Assembly (NCBI GenBank): GCA_017381865.1
Contig: JAFOBJ010000035.1
Coordinates: 1-46,309, forward strand
Origin: Bacteroidales bacterium
Lineage (GTDB): Bacteria; Bacteroidota; Bacteroidia; Bacteroidales; F082
Direction: 5' to 3'
Length of the DNA: 46,309 nt
The position numbers were made by a program, and so were the translations under genes. The notes under the pieces were generated by a model. The model saw nothing but the letters and a program-made list of their open reading frames with translations. It did not search any database and was not told where the DNA came from. Positions 34,052 through 41,967 of the stretch are shown here, in pieces. How positions within the stretch are numbered: position 1 is the stretch's first letter; the number at the start of each line of letters is the position of its first letter.

Positions 34052-34432
34052 ATGAAGAGACAAATTTTAACGATAATATCACTGATACTTATTGTGTTAG
34101 CTTTCTCAACAAAAGCTGATGTTTCTTCGATTGCTAAAGTTTCCGAAACGGAAAACACTTGTATTTTTGATAGTCAACAATCTGATATTGAATCTATTTT
34201 CGATTCGGCATCTAACAAAACTATCGTTCCAGAATTGCAAAACTCACTTCCGTTGCCGTCGTTCCGACTTTTATCATCACAAAAGAAGACACAACAAAAT
34301 TTCATAAATAATATCCTTTTAAAACGCTTCTCCTCAGAAGTTCAACCAACCAAAAACTATAATGTGAAACACTCATTTCCTTTGTCATCGAAGGATGATT
34401 TAATTGTTATCGTAAGACACCTTATTATTTAA
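34052..34432 (+). CDS. Small secreted hypothetical protein
   Basis: I do not recognise this 126-residue protein. It has a Sec signal peptide (MKRQILTIISLILIVLAFSTKA, cleavage near 22) and a polar mature part with no Cys-based lipobox and no known motif. It has its own promoter box and is followed by a large octamer hairpin with T-tract, so it is a single-gene unit. Confidence 0.65.
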   Translation: MKRQILTIISLILIVLAFSTKADVSSIAKVSETENTCIFDSQQSDIESIFDSASNKTIVPELQNSLPLPSFRLLSSQKKTQQNFINNILLKRFSSEVQPTKNYNVKHSFPLSSKDDLIVIVRHLII

Positions 34433-34556
34433 GACTACAAGACCACATGACTATAAGACCACAAGTGGTTTGTGGTTGCGAGAGTCCAAGGTATGACTCA
34501 TGCCTTCAAAATTAAGCTTGTTGTCTTGTTGTCTTGTAGACTTGTAGACTTTTATT
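34433..34556 (+). terminator. Octamer-repeat hairpin forming a terminator
   Basis: Left arm 34433-34465 is made of GACTACAA/GACCACAT/GACTATAA/GACCACAA units. Right arm 34517-34549 is made of TTGTTGTC and TTGTAGAC units. They pair at about 26 of 33 positions, and TTTTATTC follows. The loop holds a second small hairpin (ACCACAA / TTGTGGT). Confidence 0.7.
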
Positions 34557-34581
34557 CATTAACAATTAAATTTAAAAAATC

Positions 34582-35055
34582 ATGACAAACAATATTCAAA
34601 ACACACAATTAGAATTAATCGAAAAGAAATTTAGCGTAACATCATTATTATTAAGTCTTGTTTTAATCGGCTTAAGTTGCTTCTTATTTATTTATTCTGG
34701 CAATTTTGAAGGCAGTAATATGCTTTCATCAACAATGATTTTCGTCGGCATCGCAATAATTGCTTATTCTTTATTCTTATTATTTGCCAGATTAAACAAT
34801 GAAGTTTATGTTAAGACAAATTCTCCAATAGTCAGACGTCAACTTTATTATGATACCGCTGATTTTCTTGAAATCAAAAAAGCAATCGATGGCGCTGATT
34901 ATAAATCTATTGAAAAATTTAAAAGAGTTGACGAAGGCAATGTCCAGCTTTATGTGGTTCATTCAAAAGACAAGAAATTTGCCGCTTTGCAACTTCTTAA
35001 ATACGAACCATTCGATTTCGTTCCGCAAACTGATGTCAAAACTTTAGAATTCTAA
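34582..35055 (+). CDS. Two-helix membrane protein, unknown function
   Basis: I do not recognise this 157-residue protein. Two transmembrane helices at about residues 18-38 and 48-68 precede a soluble C-terminal part of about 85 residues that is probably cytoplasmic. No signal peptide or catalytic motif is visible. It is bounded upstream by the octamer hairpin and downstream by a hairpin that overlaps the next promoter. Confidence 0.7.
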   Translation: MTNNIQNTQLELIEKKFSVTSLLLSLVLIGLSCFLFIYSGNFEGSNMLSSTMIFVGIAIIAYSLFLLFARLNNEVYVKTNSPIVRRQLYYDTADFLEIKKAIDGADYKSIEKFKRVDEGNVQLYVVHSKDKKFAALQLLKYEPFDFVPQTDVKTLEF

Positions 35056-35081
35056 TTTTTTTAAAGTATTAAAATTTGAAA

Positions 35082-35115
35082 AAAACTATCTTTGCACAAA
35101 AGATAGTTTTTTTTT
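35082..35115 (+). terminator. Terminator hairpin with an embedded promoter
   Basis: Perfect 12-bp arms AAAACTATCTTT / AAAGATAGTTTT with a 5-base loop are followed by T-run up to 35115, directly before the DUF2461 ATG. The left arm and loop contain the -7 box TATCTTTG (35087-35094). A transcript started there would lack the left arm and so not form the terminator, while readthrough from the upstream gene would. Confidence 0.75.
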
Positions 35116-35787
35116 ATGAAAGATGTAATGACATTTCTCAATGGCGTATTAGTGAACAACAATCGCCCTTGGTTTCAAGAACATAAAGACCTGTATCTCA
35201 AAGCACAAGAACGTATAAACAATATGGCTATCGAACTTATTGATGGCATATCTAAGTTTGATTCTTCAATAAAAAACCTCAGCGTGAGCGACTGCACTTA
35301 TCGAATTTATCGCGACATACGCTTCTCGCCCGACAAACGTCCTTACAAAACACACATGGGAATTTATGTCTGCACTAATGGAAAAAAATCCGGACTTGCT
35401 GGGTATTATCTTCATTTTGAAGCAGAAGGCTCAGAATATCTTGGACTTAACGGACTTTACGCTGGGTTGTACAATCCAGATAAAAATGTGCTTAAAAATA
35501 TAAGAGAAGACATCTGTTATGACGGAGCTGCATTTGAAAATGCAATTAAAAAGGCGAAAAACTTTACCTTAGATACGTCATGCAGTCTCAGCAAGACACC
35601 AAAAGATTTTCCAAAAGACAGTCCTTACGATTATCTTTTAAGATTGAAGCAATATAATCTCATTCAAGCTTTGCCAGAAGGAATGCTTTATGATAACAAG
35701 TTGATAGAATGGGCGTTGGAAGAATTTAAGACAACACTTGAATTTAATCAGTTGCTGAATAGAGCGGTGATGTTCAGCGAGGAGTAA
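35116..35787 (+). CDS. DUF2461 (TIGR02453) family protein
   Basis: This 223-residue cytoplasmic protein matches the DUF2461 pattern: an N-terminal LxxNNxRxWFxxHK-type motif (NGVLVNNNRPWFQEHKDLY, 9-27), then CTYRIYRDIRFSPDKRPYKTHMG and GYYLHFE. The family is widespread and uncharacterised. No activity can be assigned. The ATG follows a promoter embedded in a terminator hairpin. Confidence 0.9.
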   Translation: MKDVMTFLNGVLVNNNRPWFQEHKDLYLKAQERINNMAIELIDGISKFDSSIKNLSVSDCTYRIYRDIRFSPDKRPYKTHMGIYVCTNGKKSGLAGYYLHFEAEGSEYLGLNGLYAGLYNPDKNVLKNIREDICYDGAAFENAIKKAKNFTLDTSCSLSKTPKDFPKDSPYDYLLRLKQYNLIQALPEGMLYDNKLIEWALEEFKTTLEFNQLLNRAVMFSEE

Positions 35788-35865
35788 GAAAAACTTTAGA
35801 ATATTGTAGATTTCATGCAGCAAATTTTCAAAGTCTACGTTAAATGAGTGTCAAATGCAAGAAAT

Positions 35866-36393
35866 ATGTCGAGATTTGAAGATTTGTTGAAAGAGTGCAA
35901 GCGTAGTAACTCCAAAGCGATGATGGAGTTATACAACATCTGTGCGATGCCGGTTTATAATGCAAGTCTCCATATTGTGAAGAATGAATTCGATGCTGAA
36001 GAGATAATGCAAGATTCTATCTTAAAAGCATTTGACAATATAGACAGATTTCTTGGAACGGAAAAAGATTTTATCTCTCTAGTAAAGAAGATAGCTGTCA
36101 ACAAAAGCATCGATTGGTATCGCAAACATAGCAAAATACCTTTCTTTACCGAAATAGAAAATGAAGTTATCGGTCAGTACGATGATGATAATGATGAGCC
36201 TTCGTTTTCTATAGATTTAATAAAAGAAAAAATCGATCTGCTTCCCGATGGATACAGAATGGTTTTATATCTTCATCTCATTGATGAACTTGATTTCGTT
36301 GACATAGCTGAAATATTAGATATCAAGCCGTCGTCGGTTAGGTCGCAATACGTAAGGGCGAAAGAAAAACTTAAGAGAGAATTAGGTGCTTAA
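35866..36393 (+). CDS. ECF-type RNA polymerase sigma factor
   Basis: This sigma-70 family factor of about 175 residues has only regions 2 and 4. Region 2 contains DAEEIMQDSILKAFDNIDRF, and region 4 reads LPDGYRMVLYLHLIDELDFVDIAEILDIKPSSVRSQYVRAKEKLKREL as a helix-turn-helix. ECF factors switch on target genes when a membrane anti-sigma releases them. I chose the ATG at 35866; a GTG at 35848 in the same frame is possible. The next three genes (anti-sigma-like, DUF4097-like, barrel) follow closely on the same strand and probably form its operon. Confidence 0.9.
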   Translation: MSRFEDLLKECKRSNSKAMMELYNICAMPVYNASLHIVKNEFDAEEIMQDSILKAFDNIDRFLGTEKDFISLVKKIAVNKSIDWYRKHSKIPFFTEIENEVIGQYDDDNDEPSFSIDLIKEKIDLLPDGYRMVLYLHLIDELDFVDIAEILDIKPSSVRSQYVRAKEKLKRELGA

Positions 36394-36413
36394 GAAATAG
36401 AATACTTTATAAT

Positions 36414-36902
36414 ATGGAAAACTATATAAAAGATAACAAGAACAAGTTTATGGTTGAGTTACCTGCTGGTCATCAGGAACGTTTTGCTATGAAACTGCAA
36501 AAACGCAACGAAACTGAGCCAATAATTCGACGTGTTTGGTTCGGCATTTCTTCTGCGGCAGCAGCTGTAATACTTGCCTTATTGATTCTTGGCGAACAAG
36601 ATAATATTAAACCTAATCTTTATAATGAAAATGAGAAGGTCGTTGAAATGAGAAGGTTGTATGAGCAACAGCTTGACAAGACGATTATGTTGCTTGAAGA
36701 TATCTTGGATAATGTAGATGATTCGACAAGAAACGAAATCAATATGTTGATAGAAAGCATGAATCATACCACAGAGGTGTTTGCTGAAATTGCTCCTTTG
36801 CCCGAAGAGAAACAACTCGCAATAACGTCGCAAATTTATAATAATAAACTGCAGACATTAAATTCGATATATATAAAACTCAATAAAAATAAGGAGGAAT
36901 AA
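36414..36902 (+). CDS. Putative anti-sigma factor, single-pass membrane protein
   Basis: This 162-residue protein has a cytoplasmic N-terminal ~40 residues, one transmembrane helix at about 43-60, and a helical outer domain with a possible coiled coil (about 70-120). The place directly after an ECF sigma gene (20 bases) and the topology suggest an anti-sigma that holds the factor at the membrane. There is no ZAS zinc motif (HxxxCxxC), so it is not a classical ZAS protein. The role is inferred from position only. Confidence 0.7.
   Translation: MENYIKDNKNKFMVELPAGHQERFAMKLQKRNETEPIIRRVWFGISSAAAAVILALLILGEQDNIKPNLYNENEKVVEMRRLYEQQLDKTIMLLEDILDNVDDSTRNEINMLIESMNHTTEVFAEIAPLPEEKQLAITSQIYNNKLQTLNSIYIKLNKNKEE
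36891..36897 (+). promoter_or_regulatory. Strong Shine-Dalgarno site of the DUF4097-like gene
   Basis: AAGGAGG lies 7 bases before the ATG at 36905, inside the last codons of the anti-sigma-like gene. Such full sites are rare in Bacteroidota and suggest efficient, coupled translation. Confidence 0.7.
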
Positions 36903-36904
36903 TT

Positions 36905-38068
36905 ATGAAAACTAAGATGATGACGATTGACCGTTGGTCATTGGCAAAGCTGGTTTTTACATTGCTGCTGTGTTTTGTTGTTTCGTTTAGCTTTGCAGAA
37001 GGTTCGCCAGATAAGGAGTTTAACAATAATTATAAATACACTAAGAAGAGAATCATCGACGCTAACTTTGATGCTGGTGAAAATTATACACTTAATCTTT
37101 TGGGTAAGTATAGCGACTATGAGATTTCCACATGGAATGAAAATCATATCAGTTTTCATGTCGAGATAATAGTTAAGTCAAATAAGGAGCAAAAAGCTGA
37201 AGAACAGCTGTATCAGATTGATATAGACTTTGAAAATTCTCAAGCCAACAAAGAGATAATGGCGAAGACTGTTATACCTAGTAGGATGAATAATGTTGAG
37301 TTTCAGATTGATTATTATATCATGATTCCTAGAAATATATTCCTTGTAATTCATAATGCTTATGGCAATGTCAATGTTGATAAACTCAACAGATATCTTG
37401 ACTTGGATTTGGATTACGGTAATTTTTCAATCGACAGTCTGTTCGGCGACAATAAGATGAATCTTGCTTATAGCAATGCTAAAATAAAATATGCGGATAA
37501 AGTTGATGCTAAAATACGTTACGGCAATATTCGTGTCAACACAGGAAATGATGTTAATGTCAATATTCAATACGGTAACGGTAAGTTTGGTGACATACAA
37601 TCGTTGAAGGCATTTTGTCAATACTCAGATATTTCATGTTCTGATATTAAAGCCGCCTATCTTAAACTGCAATATAGCGACACATACTTAAAAAACGTCA
37701 AGGATTTGACAATGGATAATTCTTATAGCGATGTTGAAATAGATCATCTTTTAAAGAAAATCAATTTCACTTCAAGATATGGTGATATCGAAATAAACAA
37801 AGTGCATCATGATTTTGAACTTATTGACATAAAAACCGAATACTCTGATGTTAGTGTCATATTCAAAGAATCTCATAAATTTTCATATAATATTGCAGCT
37901 CTACATGCCGATGTGGAAAGTGTTTTTCTTGAAGATACAGCAATGAGATATATCAAGAAAGATGATGAGACAACGATAATTGGAGATTATAACGGAAGCA
38001 ACGATATTCGTCATGTAAAGATAGACATACGATATGGAGATCTTGAGTTTGAATTAAGGAATGAATAA
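36905..38068 (+). CDS. DUF4097-like secreted repeat protein of the sigma operon
   Basis: This 387-residue protein has a signal peptide (cleavage after about residue 32). It is then rich in short repeated motifs of the types YGN/YSD/YGD (AYGNVNV, DYGNFSI, RYGNIRV, QYGNGKF, QYSDISC, EYSDVSV, RYGDLEF). They suggest a right-handed beta-helix or beta-roll like that of DUF4097 proteins, which lie downstream of ECF sigma/anti-sigma pairs in Bacteroidota. It is probably periplasmic or surface-exposed and could be the sensed or regulated envelope component. The coding region near 36926-36950 reads as TTGACCG/TTGGTCA/TTGGCAA heptamers. The role is unknown. Confidence 0.78.
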   Translation: MKTKMMTIDRWSLAKLVFTLLLCFVVSFSFAEGSPDKEFNNNYKYTKKRIIDANFDAGENYTLNLLGKYSDYEISTWNENHISFHVEIIVKSNKEQKAEEQLYQIDIDFENSQANKEIMAKTVIPSRMNNVEFQIDYYIMIPRNIFLVIHNAYGNVNVDKLNRYLDLDLDYGNFSIDSLFGDNKMNLAYSNAKIKYADKVDAKIRYGNIRVNTGNDVNVNIQYGNGKFGDIQSLKAFCQYSDISCSDIKAAYLKLQYSDTYLKNVKDLTMDNSYSDVEIDHLLKKINFTSRYGDIEINKVHHDFELIDIKTEYSDVSVIFKESHKFSYNIAALHADVESVFLEDTAMRYIKKDDETTIIGDYNGSNDIRHVKIDIRYGDLEFELRNE

Positions 38069-38089
38069 AATAATTTAAAATTTAATGAT

Positions 38090-39090
38090 ATGAAAAGAAT
38101 AGTATTAGTTTCGATTTTAATTACTTTGGTTGTAAATGTTTTTTCACAAGAAACAAAAAACGACACCATAGTGATTGCCAATGGTAATAATGTTGAGGTT
38201 CTTATAAACAACAATAAGGTAAAGATAGTTGATAGTTTTAACGGATTGAAAATTAACGTGTATTCTGTCAGTGAGGATGGTGAATTTGAGAAAAATCCTT
38301 ATTATGAAAGCCGTTATGAAAACAATATCGTTAGTAAGACCGAGAGAAGGAACGTTACCATCAATGTCCCATCAATCCTACATTTATCAAAGATGACAGT
38401 GATTCGGAAGATGACAAGACTCCCAAATTAAAATTCCGTTACTTTGAACCAATTTATCCTACAATATATTACGCATATTCAACTTTGGCTCAAACAAACA
38501 GACTTGTTATAATACCTTTGATGTCAAACTCATTTGAATGGGGCTCATATTTCTCTCAATTTAAATTATATCATAATAAGAAAAATACATTTGGTCTGAC
38601 ATCAGCATTGGGAATATCAAACACTTATAATTATTTGAATTGCGTTTTGGGTACTCATAACCATCCTGGCACTAACTCCAATAATTGTACATATTTCTAT
38701 TATGGCAGTGACATGAAAGAAGCACCTGACGGTTGGGGCAATGTTATGGATGGACGTGTCAAGAAAAGTTATTTACGTTATTGGAGTCTTCGTATGCCAA
38801 TCAGTGTTCAGTTGAAGTGGAGGGTTGGAAATAATGCAATGGCATTCTCCTTCGGTCCCGAATTTGAATGGCGTTTCGCGATGAAGTCTAAGGTTAAATT
38901 CGAAAAAGGTGGCAAATATACTGTTTCAGATAACATTGCATACAACCCTTTTGGTGTCAATGCTTTGGCTGTCTTTAGTTTCAGAGATTTCGTAATCTTT
39001 GGTAGAGCAGGATTGATAGATTTATTCAATCGGAACAATAGCCATGAACACTTCGTTCCTGTTAACTTAGGAATAGGATTTAGCTTCTGA
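38090..39090 (+). pseudogene. Outer-membrane beta-barrel gene with a one-base frameshift
   Basis: Two frames together make one protein. Frame 1 (38090-38431) gives a signal peptide (MKRIVLVSILITLVVNVFSQ) and a globular part that ends in an unrelated tail. Frame 2, open through 38371 and continuing to 39090, gives IKDDSDSEDDKTPKLKF and a barrel with a terminal Phe. Adding one C to the CCC at 38368-38370 joins them as ...INVPINPTF... without a gap. So the last gene of the ECF sigma operon is either a recent pseudogene or carries a sequencing error. Related barrels are expected targets of the operon. Confidence 0.8.
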
Positions 39091-39615
39091 TTACAAAGAA
39101 ACCACCTCATCCATTCTGATGTCGTTGTCTTCTGTTGGGACTTCGTCGACGAGCTGGAAGTCGAAGCAGATACCGATACGTTTGACATCAAGGTGCTTGC
39201 AGAGAAATCTGTCGTAGTAGCCTTTGCCGCGTCCTATTCGGTTGCCGTTTTTGTCGAAAGCCACTCCAGGAACGACAATTAAATCATAGTTGCCAGTATA
39301 TTCTTCATTCTGAGGCTCTAAAATGTTGAAGTCGCCGACAGCAAAGCTGGTGTCTTTTTTTAATTCTACAGGAATTATATCGTCACCGACAACGGTAGGA
39401 AGTATGATTCTCTTTTCATTACGCCATTTTTCCAAGAAATCGTGAGTGTTGACTTCATCTGGAAGCGAGCTGTAAAGCATCACGGTTTTAGCATCAATAA
39501 AAGATTTGTTGTTTTCTAACTTGTTAAGTATCAATTTAGATTGTTCAAGAAGTTCTTCCTTTGAATGTTGTTTCTTTAATGCCTTTATTTGAGCCCTTAA
39601 TTCTTTTTTATCCAT
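39091..39615 (-). CDS. 5-formyltetrahydrofolate cyclo-ligase
   Basis: This protein of about 174 residues converts 5-formyl-THF to 5,10-methenyl-THF with ATP, recycling a folate store. The family motif is GRGKGYYDRFL; the Lys/Arg-rich N-terminus and VVPGVAFDKNGNRIGRG region agree. I chose the ATG at 39615: it has a GGAGA site upstream, and the promoter box at 39634-39641 puts transcription too close for the ATG at 39630 to be used well. The stop overlaps nothing; the convergent barrel gene ends one base away. Confidence 0.93.
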   Translation of the reverse strand: MDKKELRAQIKALKKQHSKEELLEQSKLILNKLENNKSFIDAKTVMLYSSLPDEVNTHDFLEKWRNEKRIILPTVVGDDIIPVELKKDTSFAVGDFNILEPQNEEYTGNYDLIVVPGVAFDKNGNRIGRGKGYYDRFLCKHLDVKRIGICFDFQLVDEVPTEDNDIRMDEVVSL

Positions 39616-39633
39616 TAATTTTATCTCCATTCC

Positions 39634-39641
39634 CAAAGTTA
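39634..39641 (-). promoter_or_regulatory. -7 promoter box of the cyclo-ligase gene
   Basis: The minus strand reads TAACTTTG, 18 bases before the ATG at 39615. This supports the shorter start. Confidence 0.55.
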
Positions 39642-39675
39642 ATTATGAATTATGCATTATGAATTATGAATTAAT
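39641..39675. repeat. ATTATGA-type heptamers at the pyk 3' end
   Basis: ATTATGA, ATTATGC, ATTATGA, ATTATGA units (period 7) cover the gap and include the stop codon and last residues of pyk. Confidence 0.85.
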
Positions 39676-41076
39676 TAAATCTTTCACATTGTTGATTTCA
39701 AGGAAAGTTGTTCCTCCTTTTTCGCCGAAGCTACCGCCGAGATGAGCTATTTTGTCATCGATGTTTACGAAACCTTCGTTGAGAAGCATTTGCAAGGCTG
39801 TAACGTATTGTTCGTGTAATTCTTTTTTATCATGTTGATATATTGGCGTGATGCCGTAGCTGAGCGAAAGTTGGCGTACCAATTTTTCTTTGTAACACAA
39901 GGCGATAACAGGATTTGGGCCGCGATAAGATGATAAGATTCGAGCAGTCTTTCCTGTGTTGGCGTCTGTTATGATGCCTTTTACACCGAGTTGTTCCGTA
40001 GCTCTGATGGCGTTTTTTGCGAGAAATTCCGTCACGTTGCAGTCGTCGCACAAAGGAATCTCGATGTCGTTTTCGCGAAGCTTGTCTTTTTCAGCTTGTT
40101 CTGCTATAGAAGCCATGATTTTCACTGCTTCCAGAGGATATTTGCCTGATGCTGTCTCGCCGCTGAGCATAAGTGCGTCGGTGCGATAATATATTGCGTT
40201 GGCGATGTCGGTCACTTCGGCGCGAGTAGGGCGAGGGTTTTTTATCATAGTGTGAAGCATCTGCGTCGCAACGATGACGGGCTTATTTGCGATGACACAT
40301 TTGCGGATAATCCTGCGTTGGATACCAGGGATATTCTCGATTGGGACTTCAATGCCGAGGTCGCCGCGAGCAATCATGATGCCGTATGAAGCTTCAATGA
40401 TTTCGTCTATATTGTCTACACCTTCTTGATTTTCAATCTTGGAAATTATTTTTATGTCGCTGCCGTATTCATCAAGAATGTCTTGTACGGCTTTGACGTC
40501 GTCTTTACTTCTTACGAAAGAATGCGCTATGAAGTCGATGTCTTCTTCGATTGCCAATTTGATGTTTGCCATGTCTTTCTCTGTCAATGCAGGAAGATGT
40601 ATGTGGACTCCAGGAACATTGACGCTCTTTCTTGAACCGAGGCGTCCGTCATTTTGAACAATGGCGATGAGAGCGTCGTTTGTCTTATCGACAATTTTCA
40701 TTGCAAGTTCGCCATCGTCGAAAAGGACATCATTGCCGATGTTTAAGTCGTGAACGAAATTTGGATATGATACGTTAACACATTTGCGTGTTGTTGTTTC
40801 AGAAGGATTGCCGCAAATCTTGACTTTGTCGCCAGTATTAAAATAGATGTGATCTTCAACGGATGTCGTCCTTATTTCAGGACCTTTGGTGTCAATCAGA
40901 ATGGCTAGTTTGTTGGAAACAGTTCTTATATTATTTATAACTTTTTTTATTCCTTCAGGAGTTGCATGGGCAGTGTTGATTCTCATGACGTTGACGCCAG
41001 AGTTGTATAATTCTCGTAAAAAGTCGACCTCGCAGCGGAGGTCGCTAATGGAAGCTACTATCTTAGTTTGTTTCAT
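39664..41076 (-). CDS. pyk: Pyruvate kinase
   Basis: This 470-residue glycolytic enzyme makes pyruvate and ATP from PEP and ADP. Motifs are intact: KIVASISD at the N-terminus, IDTKGPEIRTT, the active-site IISKIENQEGVDNIDEI, and MLSGETASGKYP. The C-terminal domain runs from about 350. The RINTAHA variant in place of RMNFSHG is common in Bacteroidota. It is flanked at both ends by AT-rich heptamers in opposite orientation and has its own promoter. Its product pyruvate is the substrate of the PFOR further on. Confidence 0.97.
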   Translation of the reverse strand: MKQTKIVASISDLRCEVDFLRELYNSGVNVMRINTAHATPEGIKKVINNIRTVSNKLAILIDTKGPEIRTTSVEDHIYFNTGDKVKICGNPSETTTRKCVNVSYPNFVHDLNIGNDVLFDDGELAMKIVDKTNDALIAIVQNDGRLGSRKSVNVPGVHIHLPALTEKDMANIKLAIEEDIDFIAHSFVRSKDDVKAVQDILDEYGSDIKIISKIENQEGVDNIDEIIEASYGIMIARGDLGIEVPIENIPGIQRRIIRKCVIANKPVIVATQMLHTMIKNPRPTRAEVTDIANAIYYRTDALMLSGETASGKYPLEAVKIMASIAEQAEKDKLRENDIEIPLCDDCNVTEFLAKNAIRATEQLGVKGIITDANTGKTARILSSYRGPNPVIALCYKEKLVRQLSLSYGITPIYQHDKKELHEQYVTALQMLLNEGFVNIDDKIAHLGGSFGEKGGTTFLEINNVKDLINS

Positions 41077-41083
41077 AGTCTTT

Positions 41084-41121
41084 ATTCAATTCATAATGCA
41101 TAATTCACAATGCATAATTTG
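41084..41121. repeat. ATTATGA-type heptamers upstream of pyk (inverted orientation)
   Basis: CATAATG/CATAATT-type units (period 7) between the pyk start and its promoter are the reverse complement of those at 39641-39675. Confidence 0.8.
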
Positions 41122-41127
41122 TTTTTA

Positions 41128-41135
41128 CAAAGATA
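41128..41135 (-). promoter_or_regulatory. -7 promoter box of pyk
   Basis: The minus strand reads TATCTTTG, about 52 bases before the pyk ATG. The heptamer array lies in the 5' leader. Confidence 0.65.
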
Positions 41136-41181
41136 CGAAAAAGTCATCAAGACATCAAGTCAAAGTATAACAAGTGTAATA

Positions 41182-41754
41182 TTATTTTTCTAAAAATTCT
41201 GCAAATTTTTCTGCTTGTATTTTCAGTTCATTAATCTGTTCTTCTGTGAGATTAAATTCACCTTTAACCCAGGCTTCCATGCCGAGAGCGATGCCAGTCT
41301 GTGGTTCTTTCATCACGTTCATTTTTATATATTCTAAAAGTTCGTTGAGTTTTTCTCGACACGATTTCGTCTTATTTCTGCCGCCAGCGCCGCTCACTGT
41401 GACTTTCTTTCCTTGAACGGCGGTAGGATTGGCGAAGTTGGAAATATCCATAGGACGTGATAACCAATCTAATAAGTTTTTCAATAAACCTGGATAACTT
41501 TGATTATATTCTGGAGTGAAAATCCAGATTCCGTCGGCTTTAAGAACTTCCTGCCGGACTCTGAAAACAGCTTGTTGACTTGTAGTCATGTGGTCTTGTC
41601 GACTTTCCAAATCCTGATTCATATAAGGAATGTCTTTAAAATCAAGATAAGATATTTCAAATCTGTCTTTGAGCAAGTCTTCTGCAATCTTTGCGAGTTG
41701 TCTGTTGAAGGAGTTTTTACGAAGCGAGCCGACGATAAAAAGAATATGTTTCAT
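41182..41754 (-). CDS. NADPH-dependent FMN reductase family protein
   Basis: This 190-residue flavodoxin-like reductase has the FMN phosphate loop GSLRKNSFNRQLA (9-21) and the family motif PEYNQSYPGLLKNLLDW, as in SsuE/ArsH/azoreductase-like enzymes. It probably reduces quinones, FMN or small acceptors with NAD(P)H. The electron acceptor cannot be named. It is a single gene upstream of pyk on the same strand. Confidence 0.93.
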   Translation of the reverse strand: MKHILFIVGSLRKNSFNRQLAKIAEDLLKDRFEISYLDFKDIPYMNQDLESRQDHMTTSQQAVFRVRQEVLKADGIWIFTPEYNQSYPGLLKNLLDWLSRPMDISNFANPTAVQGKKVTVSGAGGRNKTKSCREKLNELLEYIKMNVMKEPQTGIALGMEAWVKGEFNLTEEQINELKIQAEKFAEFLEK

Positions 41755-41802
41755 AGTAGTAAGTTTATTTAGTAAGACAAAGAAGTCGGAGGAATGTTTT
41801 AG

Positions 41803-41848
41803 TGGAATTGAGAAACTGAGAAACTGAGGAATTGAGGGTATGAGGGAA
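41803..41848. repeat. Octamer repeats (GAAACTGA type)
   Basis: Units GGAATTGA, GAAACTGA, GAAACTGA, GGAATTGA, GGGTATGA repeat with an 8-base period upstream of the reductase gene. Confidence 0.75.
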
Positions 41849-41865
41849 GTTTTTGTTGTTTATAC

Positions 41866-41967
41866 ATAAAAAAAACTCTGAAATTCCATTCCAGAATTCC
41901 AGAGTTTTTAGTTCAAAGGCTTTAGTTCAAGAACCTTAGTTTAATATTATTTCTCTTCGCTTAATTT
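41866..41967. repeat. 102-bp direct repeat, copy A
   Basis: This copy matches 42928-43029 at 99 of 102 positions, same orientation, offset 1062. It contains the last codons (LSEEK and stop) of the small gene at 41947-42165, TTCAAAG-type repeats and a terminator hairpin. Confidence 0.95.
41873..41907 (-). terminator. Terminator of the DUF3791-DUF3990 cassette
   Basis: Arms AAACTCTGAAATTC / GAATTCCAGAGTTT pair with one mismatch; on the minus strand eight T follow. Confidence 0.85.

Noticed and set aside
35800-35865. ECF autoregulatory promoter or GTAGA...TCTAC operator
   Set aside because: The inverted repeat is short and imperfect, and the target sequence of this sigma factor is unknown.
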